The notes: a model not told the origin generated them from the sequence alone. Positions 44,887 to 57,530 are shown, counted from the first letter of the stretch. The stretch is 64,000 nt of DNA from Zygnema cylindricum (GCA_037447655.1 JBBHKE010000667.1:1-64000); one strand, 5' to 3'. Translations and numbers: made by a program.

Positions 44887-45617
44887 GAGGGTGGACTTCC
44901 ATTAGGTGTCTCAGTAATTGTACGGAAACTTTTACTGAAGGGCGTGCCTTCCATTAGGTCGCGACAGTAAACCACTTTTTATTTGCGTGGCTCATTCTGG
45001 TTGGTAACACGTAGGTTAATATTAGATGCTTAAAATCTTGAAAGAATCTTAGAATGCAAAGTCTGAACGCAATATCTGTACGAGCGGAGGTAATATCTGT
45101 GCCACCGGAGGAAATATCTGTACCAGCGGAGGTAATTCATGACTCGTACAGAGGGCATTAAATGTACTACCCAAAATTTCAAAACGCAACGACAAAAAGG
45201 CGGCGGCAAACTTTGATGGTGGGAGCGTGACGGGCTAATTTCGGCAGATTCGCAGCCACTTTGGCGGAACGCAAGTGGCCCTTGCGACGTGTACGCACAT
45301 ATGCGCGCGCTCCTCGTGGATTTTTTTGACCTTTTCCACGCGGCCTATTTTTACACGTTATGTATTCGAGAACTGTCCTCCCTGTGCACGGTCTTAACAA
45401 AATGTAGGGTTGGTGACGTGGCGTCTCGGATAAAAAGTGTAATAGAATCCGACGGTCCGAAATTACGCCTACATCATTGGAGCTTCCCGACAGCTTTCCA
45501 GTAACGATGTTTCGTCTGACAAAAAAAATTGTTTGGTACGTCTCTGTACGGCACTGTACGAAAACGTACGGCGTCCAGTAACGAACCGCACTTTTCGTCT
45601 AATGGAACGTCACCCTT
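44887..45617. repeat. TIR element family A, copy 1 (about 730 bp)
   Basis: Begins agggtggacttccattagg and ends ctaatggaacgtcaccct, an imperfect terminal inverted repeat. From about 44915 to 45478 it is nearly identical to 46465-47030. Within it are three in-tandem-like phrases of the form atatctgtaccagcggaggta. Short open frames are shared by both copies but show no transposase motif. A second partial TIR (agggtgaagttccatcag) lies just left at 44827. Confidence 0.7.
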
Positions 45618-45933
45618 AAAGACTTGTTAAAAAAAGTGAGTTGCGGCCTTTCGTACTGACGTCAACATCTAGCGTGACGAAGGTGCTAAACTACAGGACA
45701 ATATTTCCAAGTACCGACCGGCGTTTTGACAGGAAGTGGAACCCGATGGCCATGGTTGCGAGCTTCATCCATCCCAACCGTTAGATGTGCCCAAATGTAT
45801 CTATCCTGACCTTGAAAAGATCCTATGATAAATTATAATCCCCCAGTTACATGTTCACAGGTCAAGGTCAGTCAACGGATGGCCAAAATTTCCTGGAATA
45901 GCTGTTCAAAACTTGGTCTATATTTTGTACCTT

Positions 45934-46420
45934 AGGGTATGGTTACATCAGACGAAAAGTGAGGTTTAATACAGAATTTTGTACTTGCCCGTACCATGCC
46001 GTACTATATTCTCGTGAGTTTCTTAAAAACAACATTACAAAAAATAAGATTACGATTCTCTAAGTATCCAGGAGAGAACACTGACCGTCCGATTACATTT
46101 TGGTCTTCATCTGCGAAGCAATCGCTCCATCCGCCTCTGTAATCACCTCGCGGAGGTGAGTTCACCATTACAGAACCAGTCAATTCGTTACACCTGAAAG
46201 AAAGACACGTGCGTTGATGAAAAATGAAAATTTTCACACGTCCCCAAAACCACGTGCCTTCGGCCAAGGTGACCGTAAAATCTTTCCCGAAAAGAAATAC
46301 GGTTTTTTCTTGAAAGTCAGCAGAGTGAAGGAGATCTTTGAGGTACATTGACGCGGTACACTTGTGAAGTACACGTACGTAATATGGAAGTAGGGATTTC
46401 CGTACGAAAATGGTCGGTTT
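45934..46420. repeat. Diverged TIR element related to the 47.1 and 48.1 kb copies
   Basis: Begins tagggtatggttacatcaga followed by cgaaaagtg, and shares the phrases acaacattacaaaa, ccgtc.gat.tt and tctgc.aag with the elements at 47152 and 48128. The right boundary is unclear. Confidence 0.4.
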
Positions 46421-46436
46421 CCAAATCTTTAACGAT

Positions 46437-47145
46437 TTAGGATGGACTTAAATTAGGCGTTCCACTTATTGTACGGATAATTTTACTGAAGGGCGTGCCT
46501 TCCATTAGGTCGCGTCAGTAAACCACTTTTTATTTGCGTGGCCCATTCTGGTTGGTAACACGTAGGTTAATATTAGATGCTTAAAATCTTGAAAGAATCT
46601 TAGAATGCAAAGTCTGACGCAATATCTGTACGAGCGGAGGTAATATCTGTGCCACCGGAGGAAATATCTGTACCAGCGGAGGTAATTCATGACTCGTACA
46701 GAGGGCATTAAATGTACTACCCAAAATTTCAAAACGCAACGACAAAAAGGCGGCGGCAAACTTTGATGGTGGGAGCGTGACGGGATAATTTCGGCAGATT
46801 CGCAGCCACCCTGGCGGAACGCACGTGGCCCTTGCGACGTGTACGCACATATGCGCGCGCTCCTCGTGGATTTTTTTGACCTTTTCCACGCGGCCTATTT
46901 TTACACGTTCTGTATTCGAGAACTGTCCTCCCTGTGCACGGTCTTAACAAACTGTAGGGTTGGTGACGTGGCGTCTCGGATAAAAAGTGTAATAGAATCC
47001 GACGGTCCGAAATTACGCCTACAACATTGGACATTTTTCTGTAATGTTGTTTTCCTTGGAAAAAAAAAAAAATGTACGAACCTGTACGAAACGGTACGAC
47101 CGTCAGTAAGAAACCCTACCTTTTCGCTAATGGAAGTCCACCCTG
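46437..47145. repeat. TIR element family A, copy 2 (about 710 bp)
   Basis: Same orientation as copy 1 and nearly identical over some 560 bp. Begins with a diverged TIR (aggatggactt) and ends gctaatggaagtccaccct. The copies lie about 1.55 kb apart, so they form a direct repeat. Confidence 0.7.
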
Positions 47146-47151
47146 AGTCGA

Positions 47152-47817
47152 TGTTCCATCACGAAGAGTCTGTAAACCACGTGTTCTAAATTGATAGGCG
47201 CCACGCGCAAGCTACGATCCGATATTTAATATCTTACAAATTTTAAGCACCGACAAACTTAACTTCAAATCTTCACTTGCGTACCATGTACCTGCGTACG
47301 AAATCAGCATACAAAAGAACTTTTGTACTTTTTGCAGACGCCAGTCTTTACGCCAGCTCATTTTTTAGGGAATCTGTTTTCGAAACATAACGAAAGTCCT
47401 TTGAGAAAAATAGTGTGACGAACAAAAGTTACCGAAATAGCGTGACAAAGGAATGCTACAAAATTACATTTTTATTTTCGATTGAATTTTGAAGAGCACG
47501 TGTCATGTGTAAATCTTGTGATTTTTCGTTGGTTGTGCATCATGACACGTAGCTTAATCGTCCACCGTGCCACGAATTTTCTTTTCTGTATCTCTCAACC
47601 CAACCCTCGAGGTGGGTACAGAGAAAAATGAAGCGAACGCCTCGCAGATGAGCATCCGACGGTCAGTATTACCTCCCAGACCTTCGGAGAGTATTGGCAA
47701 GATTCTCTTAATGTTGTTTTTCGTATAAAAACAAAATAACCAGTACGGTTTGGTACGGATAGTCGCAGATTTCTGTAAACTTCCCCACTTTTCGTTTGAT
47801 GGAATGTCACCCTAATA
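47152..47817. repeat. TIR element family B, copy 1 (inverted relative to copy 2)
   Basis: Ends are gtcgatgttccatcacg and cgtttgatggaatgtcaccct. The whole length matches the reverse complement of about 48128-48803. Shared landmarks: cactatttctctcaaaggac and cgtagcttaatcgtccatcg in one or other orientation. Abuts family A copy 2. Confidence 0.7.
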
Positions 47818-48127
47818 GCGATTGGCGGAGTAGTGTAGTCAAATCATTAAAAAAAAAAAATTGAAGGATCGAAATAATTACAGTACTTTACGCGGTGAAT
47901 CGTTATTAGCCTTATGTACGCTATATCGACACCCCAAATTTTTGACATTGATACCTTAAATATATTAAATTACACTATTTAAGGACGTGGACCATGATCT
48001 GCCACGTCTCCTAGCACTAAATTAGAATGAATGACGGTAATTTTTTCTTTACACTAATAATTTTTATACGCTAATAACGATTAAAGGTGTAGTTTGCGAA
48101 AATTGTTCCAATGTGCTCACAATATGT
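47818..48127. repeat. Spacer of the inverted pair with another TIR-type fragment
   Basis: Begins aatagcgattggcggagtag and ends near 48085 with ctaataacgattaaaggtgtag, words that match the TIRs at 246 and 44332. So a further small element seems to sit between the two family B copies. Confidence 0.4.
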
Positions 48128-48803
48128 TTAGGTTTAGGGTGAAGTTCCATCAGGCGAAAAGTGGCGTAGTTTCCGTACTAAATCGTACCGCCTATTTTGT
48201 TTTTATACGAAAAACTACATTACACAGAATCTTGCCGATACTCTCTGAAGGTCTTGGAGGTAATACTGGCCGTCGGATGTTCATCTGCAAGGAGTTCGCT
48301 TCATTTTTTTCTGTAACTGTCAACCCACCCCGAGGAGCCCACCCCGAGGAGGTGGGTTGGCAGATACAGAAAAAAAGATCGTGACACGATGGACGATTAA
48401 GCTACGTGTCATGATGGAAAACCAACGAAAAATCTTAAGGTTTGCACATGACACGCAATTTCCAAAATACAACCGAAAATAAAAACGAAATTTCGTAACA
48501 TTCCCTCGTCACGCTATTTTCGGTAACTTTTGTTCGTCACACTATTTCTCTCAAAGGACTTTCGTTATGTTCGAAAAAAGATACCCTAAAAAATGAGAGT
48601 ACAGACTGGCGTCTGCAAAATATATAAAAGTTCTGTCGTATGATTACTTCGTATGTAGGTACATGATACGCAAGTCAAGATTTGAAGTTAAGTTTGTCGG
48701 TGCTAAAAATCTGAAAGATATTCAATATCGGATCGTAGCTTGCGTGGCGCTAGTCAATTTAAAACACGTGGCTTACAGACGCTACGTGATGGAACTTCGA
48801 CTC
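48128..48803. repeat. TIR element family B, copy 2
   Basis: Begins ttagggtgaagttccatcag and ends ctacgtgatggaacttcgac, with the same internal order as copy 1 in reverse. Contains a 15-bp direct duplication caccccgaggag at 48328-48352. No transposase seen. Confidence 0.7.
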
Positions 48804-49372
48804 ATAACCTATGCCCACCGGAGCATATGTAACTTTTTGCCCATTCCGATGATTTTCCGAAAACTCATCGGAAAACGGGTCTTGTTCACACCAAAATTTT
48901 GGCACGTAACTCCGATTGAAGGTGTCATGTGACACTTCGCATGCTTTGACGTCATGAAACAAAGGCGCGAAAACAAACGTGCAGATTTTCAAACTTGAGA
49001 TGGAGATAATGAATGCTAGAAGGACGACGACGGTGGTTCAAAAGTCCTATAACTTTTTTGCGCGAGTACAATGAAGTAGCCGTTCCGATGTTTTTTTCCT
49101 ACGTCAGCTCCTCGGGTTACCGTTGGCATGTTTCACAGAAAGACGCAACTTTTACCCTACTTCTATATCCGACAATATTTTGAGGAAGTTCGAAAGTACG
49201 GTTTTCCGAGAACTTCCGAAATCTACAAAGTCGGTGCTCGGAAAGCTGTACATTATTCGAACGTTCGTCTGTTGCGGAATTGATTTTTTTTCCGGTGGGA
49301 ATAGACTATCAATCGACCCGGTCTGTAGAGTTTGCCGTACAATTACAGAAACGTAGATGGAACTTCACCCTT
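48804..49372. repeat. Probable third TIR fragment ending at 49370
   Basis: Ends cgtagatggaacttcaccctta (about 49350-49371), the inverse of the family B TIR. The left limit is not clear. Interior contains tacg-rich words and no gene. Confidence 0.4.
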
Positions 49373-49408
49373 AGACTTTAGAGTATGCACAGAACCCATA
49401 TAGTATGT

Positions 49409-49442
49409 ATTGGATTGGATTGGATTGGATTGGATTGGATTG
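49409..49442. repeat. (ATTGG)n pentamer repeat
   Basis: Six or more perfect attgg units in a row. Confidence 0.95.
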
Positions 49443-49714
49443 ATATCCGTTGGATTTTTTTTATGTTTTTAGTATGGATTTTAAGCTAATATTTAGGGTG
49501 GAGTTCTACGTCAGTAGGAAGAGAATTGAATGGGCAGCAAATTGGTTTGAAATTTTTGGCGAATTGGAGCTCTTTTGGGGGGTGGACGGTCTCTTGAATA
49601 AGGAGAGCCAGGTGTTGAATCCAACGGTAGCGGCGGCGTGGGAAATGCACCATACAAACAATCGCCAAAAAGAAAAAGTTGGTCTGCTCGCGGACGTTAG
49701 ATTTTTTTCCCTCG

Positions 49715-50150
49715 CCAACCCTTTCTCTCCCTCTCTTCTCTCTCCCTCCCCCCCGCCCTCTCTCTCGCTTCCGATCTTCCTCTACCTCTCCCTATCGCTC
49801 CCCATCTCCCTCTCCATTTCGCTCTCCCTTTCTCTCTTTCACCTTGCATCTCCATTGCTACCACTCTCCCTCTCTCCTGCTCTCCCACTTGCTCACTCTC
49901 CCGCTCTCCCAGTCTCTCACTCTTTCTCTTCCACTCTCCATCTCTCCCAAACTCGGGTCCCCCCTCTCCCACTCTTTCTCTCCCTCTTCCCCAATCCCTC
50001 TCCCTGTCCCTCTCTTCCTCTCCGGCTCTCTGCTCCCTTCTCTCCTTCGCTCCGTCCCCCTCTCTACCTGTCTCCCTTTCCCCCTCCCCCCCTCTCCCCT
50101 CTCTTCCTCTCCGACTCCCTCTCCCTCCCTTTGCTCGCCCGTTTGTTCAT
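49715..50150. repeat. C/T-rich simple-sequence tract
   Basis: Runs of tctccctc and ctctcc on the plus strand for over 400 bp, fading into tctgtctg near 50200. Confidence 0.85.
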
Positions 50151-51515
50151 CTGTTGGTCGTCAGTCTGTTAGAGTCTGTCTGCCAATCTTAGTCTGTCTG
50201 CCAGTCTCTCTGTCTCACCGTCTGTGTGCCAGACTGTCTTTGCATGTGTGGCGTCTGTGCACGCATGCCGGTGTGTGTTTGTCTGCACTCATTTCATCAG
50301 AAGAAGAAACAAAAAATCAAAAGCAACAGATGTACTGGACGATATTGATTATGACACTTATTCATTATGACACCAGACTTTGTTGCAAGAAAATTTTAAA
50401 AAACAAAATGATGAAAGCAATGGTAATGAGTTTTAGGAGATTCAAACCAATGCTCATGGATTTTGGAATCCAAAGAACACCCATTCATGCCAAACTAGAA
50501 TTCACATCACCCCAATGCTACATATACACAAGTGCAAACACACATTTGGATTTATTTTTATCCGCCACTGATGGTATTTCTCAAGTGGGTTTCATGATAT
50601 TCATCACATTCAAACTGGTTAATTGGTTATTTTCCTAAATGTTATTGCCACATTCAAACCAGTGAAGTATTAGCTTCCTCAAATGGGATTATTGATAACA
50701 TCAAATTCCCTGGCTAATTGTCAGGCTTCCCACGTGGCTTAATGATAAATGTACTCGCTAGTGACTGCAGAATGGCATCGGAGTGCAACACCATCCAAGT
50801 GGTTACTGAGAGTAGTACAAACTAAAACGAAACCGACTTTGTATGTTTTGAATATGAGGTCCAAGATGGAGAGAAAACTGTCAGAGGTACAAAACGTCTT
50901 CTAACAGAAATATACAGCACAAGAAAGAAATTTCACAATCCAAACTCTCGCAGAGGTTCGAGAGAACAAGACAAGCCCCAAATACTGAGGGCAAATGTGT
51001 CACATCCAGTGACGAATTCAGTTCCCCAGCATTGGAGAACAGCCTTACAGGAGAGTCTGCCCAAGCTTGCCATTGACAAAGGATAGCAAACATCATCATG
51101 TTATCAAAAATAAGTCAGAAGCTTTCTCAAACCGGCATTGAAATTCACAGACAATGCATTCAGCGAACTGATAAGATAGGGCCCCAGGCACGTGTAGCTC
51201 GTACTGTTCTATTAGGAACAAAACAAAAAAAAAACAACATATTTTGCAATGAAGTAGATATCACGATCAATGAGAGAGGAAAAGCCTAGAAATGCTTCTA
51301 AACAATGAGCTTGCCTCGTGTTGGCAACACTCCTACATACCTCACTGAAACCCATTCTGGATTAACCAATTATCAACCGATACTCCTGTGTATATCTACA
51401 TGATAAATTGAAAGGAATAGAAATGCTTCTCCTACTTTCATATAACGAAATAAAGAAGGCTAAACACTAACACCTGATTCAATTGAGACCTGCAAACTTC
51501 TCTTCCTCTTGCGGC

Positions 51516-54500
51516 TCAACTGGGTGATGTTTCTGATTGTTTTGAACGCCCAGTAATAGTTTCAAGCATGTTGAAGAACTCCACAAATTTATCTAGTGTC
51601 AATTCTTCCGGTCGAGCCTGCAATAACAAACGTCATGTTGACAGCTACCGCATCTTCAAAACATATGTAAACCAGAGAGAAAGCTTAAGAGAGAGTGCTA
51701 AAGAGCAAGAAAGAAAAAAAAATGACTCACAGTAGGTTTCAGTCCAATAGCCTCCAATGCTTCCACAACCTGCCATGGCTGAAAAATTGGTTGCAAAGAA
51801 TTCCTCAACATTTTCCGTTTGCCAGCAAAAGCAGAATCCACCTGTCACCCTTCCATTGACCAGTTCTCGGATCAACTGGAAACAGTACAGCTCATCATAT
51901 AATTTCTAGCTGTTTTTCTGTAGTGGAGGAGCGACTGCAGTTCATTCACGAGGGAATATATTCTTTTTAATTGCTTTCTTTAAAAGGATGTGACATTAAA
52001 GCCATCTGACCTACACTTTCCAATTTGGTTACATTATTTATGTGCAGGTTTCCTGCCAAATCCTTTCATCCAACCTCCACGTGTAATCTGCAATAAAGGT
52101 TTTCATGAAAAAGAGGGCATATCTTACATAACCAACCAATCGCCTTTTGACGACACTAAAGCCCTTAAAATGTCAAAGATGTCAACAACTGCTCGCAAAG
52201 CCGATTGCTGTTCAATATTTCTGCACTTGACGTTCAGCTTCAGCAAACTCAGAAGCTGGCCTCGGTCTTTACTCTATGTAACAACCCTCCTATCTTTGAT
52301 TAGAGGCTCACCATAGAAAAAAATGCCTTGTGCGAAGACACTTTTGGATGCTCAAAGGAATGTTTAATTGAAAAAGTCACCACGGCAGCATTTACCTGCA
52401 TAGAACATAAATGACAAACGAAGCTACAGCTTAAGACAAGATTACCAAGAATATTTTTTCCCATCCTAGGATTTCAGCCAGCCTTGTCTTCTGTACATGT
52501 CTCACTTTGGGTGGCGGTAAAAAACTCATCCGGTCGACAAAGAAGTTGTACTTTGGGTCTGCAAGATGACAGCAAAAGTTCAGATAAATCCATTATTGAC
52601 CAGCACCACTACTTACAAATAAAAAGTAGCAGTTGCAATTGAATAGGCTTTAAAATTTATCCTTGCTTTCAGTGTTGCAAACATGAATTCTTTTTCCAGA
52701 TGAAGTACCTCAGATCATGCTAGTCATGGCAGATGAATTTCTGCTTCTGCCCTGCTGTCATGACATTCCAACTACAAAAATCTAACATCAAATTAAGTGA
52801 ACAAATGCAGAAGATGCAACACCAAAGGCAACACAAATATTCAACTCACACTAGTAGCTTTGCTTCAGCACATTGAATAAGTTGAAGCCTGACGTAGCCT
52901 GCTTGCAATCCCTATAGATAAAAAGAGAGCAACGAGCCTCATCAAATTACCATTAAAGAAAGGTCCCAGCCATAAATATATAACAGGCTATATTATCAAA
53001 CAAACTGCCAAACATTTAGTTGGCTGAACTCACACGAAAAGAAATGCACAAGAAAGTTCATGCGACGATACTCAGATGATCCCGGGGCTGCATCCACTAG
53101 TCTTATGGCTGCCTCATCCTGCAGGGAGATATATTTCAGCTATTACTTTCAAAACAGTCATTAATCAAAACAAAAAACAAGTTACTGCATCGGCCGGGCC
53201 ACGTGTTTCAACACACAGCATTGCCTACCACAAAGTAAGTGTGAATAATAATCAAATCCGTGCTAGAATTTGAATTTGGAACAACACAAATCAGGTGCCA
53301 TACACACCAACACAATTATTGTCCAAAAGCTTCGAGCAATTATCCTTCAAATACCTTCACGTAAGAAAAGGGGTGCCGAAAAGGGGAGCCACAAAATGAC
53401 AGTCAACAGCATAAAACGTCATGAGCATCTGACTCCAGCATTTAAATTGACTTTTTGATGAAAATAGCAATTCAAATTCTAACTTCATCGTCGATAAGTT
53501 TAGAGCTCTTCCAAAACATCCAGAGAGACTATTGTATGGCATCAAATGAATGTATGTATCTCAATGTCGTATGCCTAATTTGGGAACTTGATGCCTGCTC
53601 ATTCGCAATGTAATACAACAAACGCCAAGCACTTCATCTTCATCCTACAAAACCATGATGGACTGGGCCAACATAAGCATAGTCGCATGGCTATGGTACC
53701 TGCAACATAAGGACCATCATCGAGAACATATCGGACAACGGAAGCACCCGGCGAACAACATCCGTAGTGATGTTGAAAGGCAAATTTGCCACAACCTGCC
53801 CACACCTTCCCTCCCCTAACAGCCCCCCCTTCAGTCCCTTCAGATTTCTGCGAAACCGAAGTGTTTGACCAAGTGTGTGCCTGGCCTGGATAAAATCGAA
53901 AGAGCACCATTGCTGGTGGAAAGAAGACCACAGGAAATGACAGTTGATGGCCTCATTCTGGCCAAAGTGTAGATTTCACCATATACTCTTTCATGCATAA
54001 AAGCAACACATAAAATGCCATGTACACGAAGCAGCCATGAACTGATCATTCTTTCGATTTACTTCTTGAAAAAAAAGGAAACGACAGCTTGAAGGAAAGA
54101 GTTGCAGAAAGTCAACTGCACCTTCGCACGAAGAGGAAAACCATCCTTGTCTAAGGAGGCATTTAGTCTAATGTGATCCAAGGCTGAGCCAATTGTGGGT
54201 ATCAGAGGCCATTTAAGGAAATCCTCATGAAATATCTGCACCAAACTGACAAGTCAGTTTTTTCACATTCCTAAAAGGTGTCTTTGTCAAATTTTTACTC
54301 GTGTTCATTTTTCATAAACCTTCTGTTCAGGATACTGATTTCTATTGAAGGAACGTCTTCTTGAGGCAAACATCGAGTGCGGACCATAATCTGTTCTCAC
54401 TTCAAGATATAACTTCATAAAACGGTAGCCTTACTAACATACTTGTGTACATACCTGCACTTTGGATGAGTGAGAAAAGCGCTCTCTCGTCAAATTAACC

Positions 54501-55812
54501 ATGTCCTTGTCCTGGACAATCCCAAGAACAGCTCTCCCAAAGAAGCCAGAAAGATTAAACCCTCTTAAACATGAAAATAAAATAAACGATTCGCCAGAAG
54601 CCATGAGCTGACATGCAACCGGCCCTATGGCTGGCCTAAGGAGTACAAAGACTTCTATACCAGCCTTCCATAAAAGCATACAAAAATGTCCAGGATTTAG
54701 TCCTAATGATGCCCAACACATACCTTCTCCACCCCGATTACATGTGCTCCAGCATCTACCAGTGCTTGTGTAAGAGCTCCAGTTCCCGTCCCAACTTCCA
54801 GCACCAAGTCTCCAGCTTTTATTTCCGCAGCTTCTACAGTCTGCTGTGTGATGACATCATTCACCATGTAGTGCTGGCAGAGGGACAAGTGGTTTCACCA
54901 GTCAACCTGGCTAGGTCAGCTATCATGGAGGCATGGAGGCCTATCGTTCAGGAAAAAACCAAACAAAGAATTTAAATTTGGCAAAAGACGATAGATTATC
55001 TTTGAACTAGCAGATTAGAAAAAAAGACATAAATTTCACTTCTTTCTCTGCTATCAGGTCGTGTACCTGCTTTTGCACAAAGCATTAACGGCGAAAGCAT
55101 TAACTCGACGGCCATCAAATGCGGGAAACAAATTGCCTCCTTAAACAGTCAATGTCATCCTAAAGAAAAATGAACAAAAGGCATGATTCTTGACGGCTAT
55201 TTACTGATAAGCTGTAACTATTCCTGTTCCTGGCTATGGCTTTTTCCCACTGTAAGCTCACTATCATGCTGGCCTAAGCGAACTGTTTGTAACTTGGCTG
55301 CTTATAAATTTCCCGTAAATCAGTCAACCAAAACATGCACCAGATAGTCAAACCACCACCACGTCATAAGATTGATGATCGCAGGACGGTGAAGAAGTCA
55401 AGAGTGAATGACTATAGAAAGGTCACATTTAACTCCATGATTTGACAGGAAAATGATTAGCCATATATTTTCCGTCCGCCGTTCCTCCTCTCTTCCTTTC
55501 CTCCCACTCTCCCACTCTTCTGTGCCCGCATGCATGCCTCCATAAAGACCGCTGGCGCACCTGGCCCAGCCACTTCTTTGGCGCCCGATTCTTGCTCTGT
55601 AGCGCTCGCAGCGTCGCACCGACCGCCTTCGCATCTGCCGCCTCCTCATCGCTGCGCGCCTGTGACGTCACGCGGCCGGACAGCGACCTTTGCGAATAGA
55701 AAACCTTTGAAACTCGAACTGACAATCCGTAGGAGTTGACGAAGGAAGCACATTCGGCGGCAGTACACAGAGTGGAATTGTGAAAGAGGCTGCCCATAGA
55801 ATAAGCCTCCAT
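51516..55812 (-). CDS. Organellar rRNA adenine N6-dimethyltransferase (KsgA/Dim1 family, plant PFC1-like)
   Basis: Dimethylates two adjacent adenines in the 3' hairpin of small-subunit rRNA using SAM. Ten exons with GT-AG borders and matching phases: 55561-55812, 54724-54873, 54455-54511, 54122-54235, 53700-53795, 53034-53118, 52506-52558, 52312-52395, 51731-51841, 51516-51617. Total 1104 nt, 367 residues plus TGA. Residues 1 to about 60 form a Ser/Arg-rich leader, so an organelle target is likely. Then RALQSKNRAPKKWLGQHYMV (family N-terminus), SAM motif I EVGTGTGALTQ (about 110), DKDMVNLTRERF, catalytic motif IV VVANLPFNITT (Asn about 195), DEAAIRLVDAAPGSSEYRR, FLPPPKVNAAVVTF and AFAGKRKMLRNSLQ. 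Usual bacterial motif IV is NLPY; F is typical of some organellar forms. The start at 55812 was chosen because the longer frame from 55890 begins with an odd Phe/Cys run. Plastid versus mitochondrion is not decided. Confidence 0.93.
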
Positions 55813-55917
55813 ACTGTCCGAGAGATTGCAAAAACAAAAACAAAAACAAAAGAATAGAACCAAGCAAATTTGAAATGCTATATTGCTCATCCGTTACAAG
55901 TCTCTACTGTAGCTTTT
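55813..55917 (-). promoter_or_regulatory. Putative 5' leader of the dimethylase gene
   Basis: The minus-strand frame stays open to an ATG at 55890, but this stretch encodes a low-complexity Phe/Cys run from a (tttttg)n sequence (55829-55851). It is better read as 5'UTR. No core promoter motif is clear. Confidence 0.35.
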
Positions 55918-56152
55918 AGGGGTAGCGCTGACCGTCGATCGTATGTAGCGTGTATGTTTTTTTTCTCTTAAAACATCTTTTTTCCGTACATACATGTCGG
56001 ATTGTGGATCTGACGGTTGCGATTGAAAGAATGAATTCTCAGCTTACGAATGGCGGTCTTAAATTGAAAATTGGACAATTGTGTACGGAGATAAGATGTT
56101 TTCAGATGTTTTACATATTATGTACACGCTAAATACGATCGATGGTGTAGTA
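55918..56152. repeat. Small TIR element, same family as 19190-19412
   Basis: Ends gtagcgctgaccgtcgatcg and acgatcgatggtgtagtag give an imperfect inverted repeat. The core ccgtacatacatgtcggatt and gacggttgcgattgaaag matches the element at 19.2 kb. Confidence 0.6.
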
Positions 56153-57260
56153 GCACGCATACAACAAGGCGGGGAGCAATTTTCAAGTCTTGTGTATCGG
56201 CAGGGTTTTGCCGATAATCGATATGTACCTTTTTTGGGCTTGCCGATAATCGATATATTGGCACGATATATCGACACCGGTGTAATCGCCGATAAATAAC
56301 CGATAATATCGATTTTCATCGCGATAACACCGGTACTGATGACTATCGGCGATAATTGTACGGTTCTTGCCGTACAGCTGTACGGTTTATTCCATCGTAC
56401 TGAGCCATCGTTATTCCGTTACACAGAGAACGGAACAAATTGTTACACTTGGCATACCACGCTATATGCCATAGTTGTTCAAATCGCACGATTTTTTCAT
56501 TTTTTTCCGATTTTTACGTATTATTCGTGACTTTTGAAAAAATCGCAAAAAAACGCGATGTACTTTCTGTCCGGTAAACTGAACGGACAATTAACGGTAA
56601 TTGTACGATATTTACGGTAACTGTACGGTTTTTTACGGAAATGTTCGGAATTTGACGAAAAGATTCGTTACACGTATTAGTACTTTCTGTCCGGTAAACT
56701 GAACAGAAATTTTACGGGAAATGTACGGAATTGTACCGAAAATGTACGGACATTGACGAAAATAGACAAAAATTGTACGAAAAATGTACAAACTGCGGTA
56801 CATGTAAAAATCATTTTTTTTTACATGTGCGGAATAGTACGGATTCACAATCATTAACGATTTTTTCAAATCTACCTCTCCGATTTCTACGTATTATTCG
56901 CACATTTGAATCGTGCGTAAAATACAATTTGAACAACTATGCTATATACAATGAAAAATATAATACAGTATATGATAAAGTATTATTATATAACGTACTA
57001 TATTTTTTTCTACTTATGGCTGATAGGGAATTTGTTGGTCTCGGAGCGACATATCAGGACCCATGACCGTTCGATAACCTATAACTATCAGTATCGATGT
57101 CATCGCGATAAATTTCTTGCGGATACGCAACACTACAATTTTCGCTTTAAATTACAAGTTTTTATCTACCCGAATTAAGTAACCGTTGCAACCATAACAT
57201 CCACGCCTATGAACTCCAAATTGTATAAATTAAAGGTTATTTAAATTAAAGGTTATTTTA
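56153..57260. repeat. TACGG- and TATCG-rich repetitive interval
   Basis: 56185-56335 is full of cgataat and atatcg words, many self-complementary, resembling 17820-18200. 56340-56840 is dense in gtacgg, tacgga and their complements, with tactttctgtccggtaaact repeated at 56560 and 56680. The end of the tract (57055-57130) returns to TATCG words. No gene is supported. Confidence 0.5.
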
Positions 57261-57264
57261 GTAT

Positions 57265-57530
57265 TTTCTAGATTTGAACTTGTTAAAATAAAATGCAGAA
57301 AAAAAGTAGAGGCAGTCTGCCTCTAACTCCTCTCTTCAACTCCCACACTTGTCGCATTCACTGAAGGTTGGAGAGGGGGCTAGAGTCATGGCTGCCTATG
57401 TTATCCAGAAAGAGAAGCAGTTGTTTGGTAGGTTTACCAAAATGGAATTTGGCGGACCCAGGATTTGATCTTGATACTTGCCATCTGTCAAAGTCGCGAG
57501 TGACAATTAGCTTTGTCCTATAAGTCCAGA
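57265..57530 (-). repeat. tRNA-related (SINE-like) repeat, copy 2
   Basis: Shares ordered blocks with 30645-30870 and 62478-62735: gaggcagtctgcct (57309), cccacacttgtcg (57342), catggctgcc (57388) and a diverged B-box region (ggatttgatc, 57461). It directly precedes the copia leader, as does copy 3. Confidence 0.5.

Larger units (their letters stand above)
49373..51515. other. Simple repeats and gene-poor sequence downstream of the dimethylase gene
   Basis: Contains an (attgg)n pentamer run at about 49409-49441, a TIR-like fragment agggtggagttctacgtcag at 49495, and a long C/T-rich tract at about 49715-50150. The open frames of over 200 codons through the C/T tract are Ser/Leu/Pro artefacts. 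No gene is supported to 51515. Confidence 0.6.

Noticed and set aside
45179-47034. Shared open frames in the two family A elements as a conserved protein
   Set aside because: The similarity is that of the whole DNA repeat, including non-coding parts; no transposase or other domain is visible.
49450-50638. Open frames of 240 and 319 codons
   Set aside because: Both are dominated by the C/T-rich tract and translate to low-complexity Ser/Leu/Pro; no splice or domain support.
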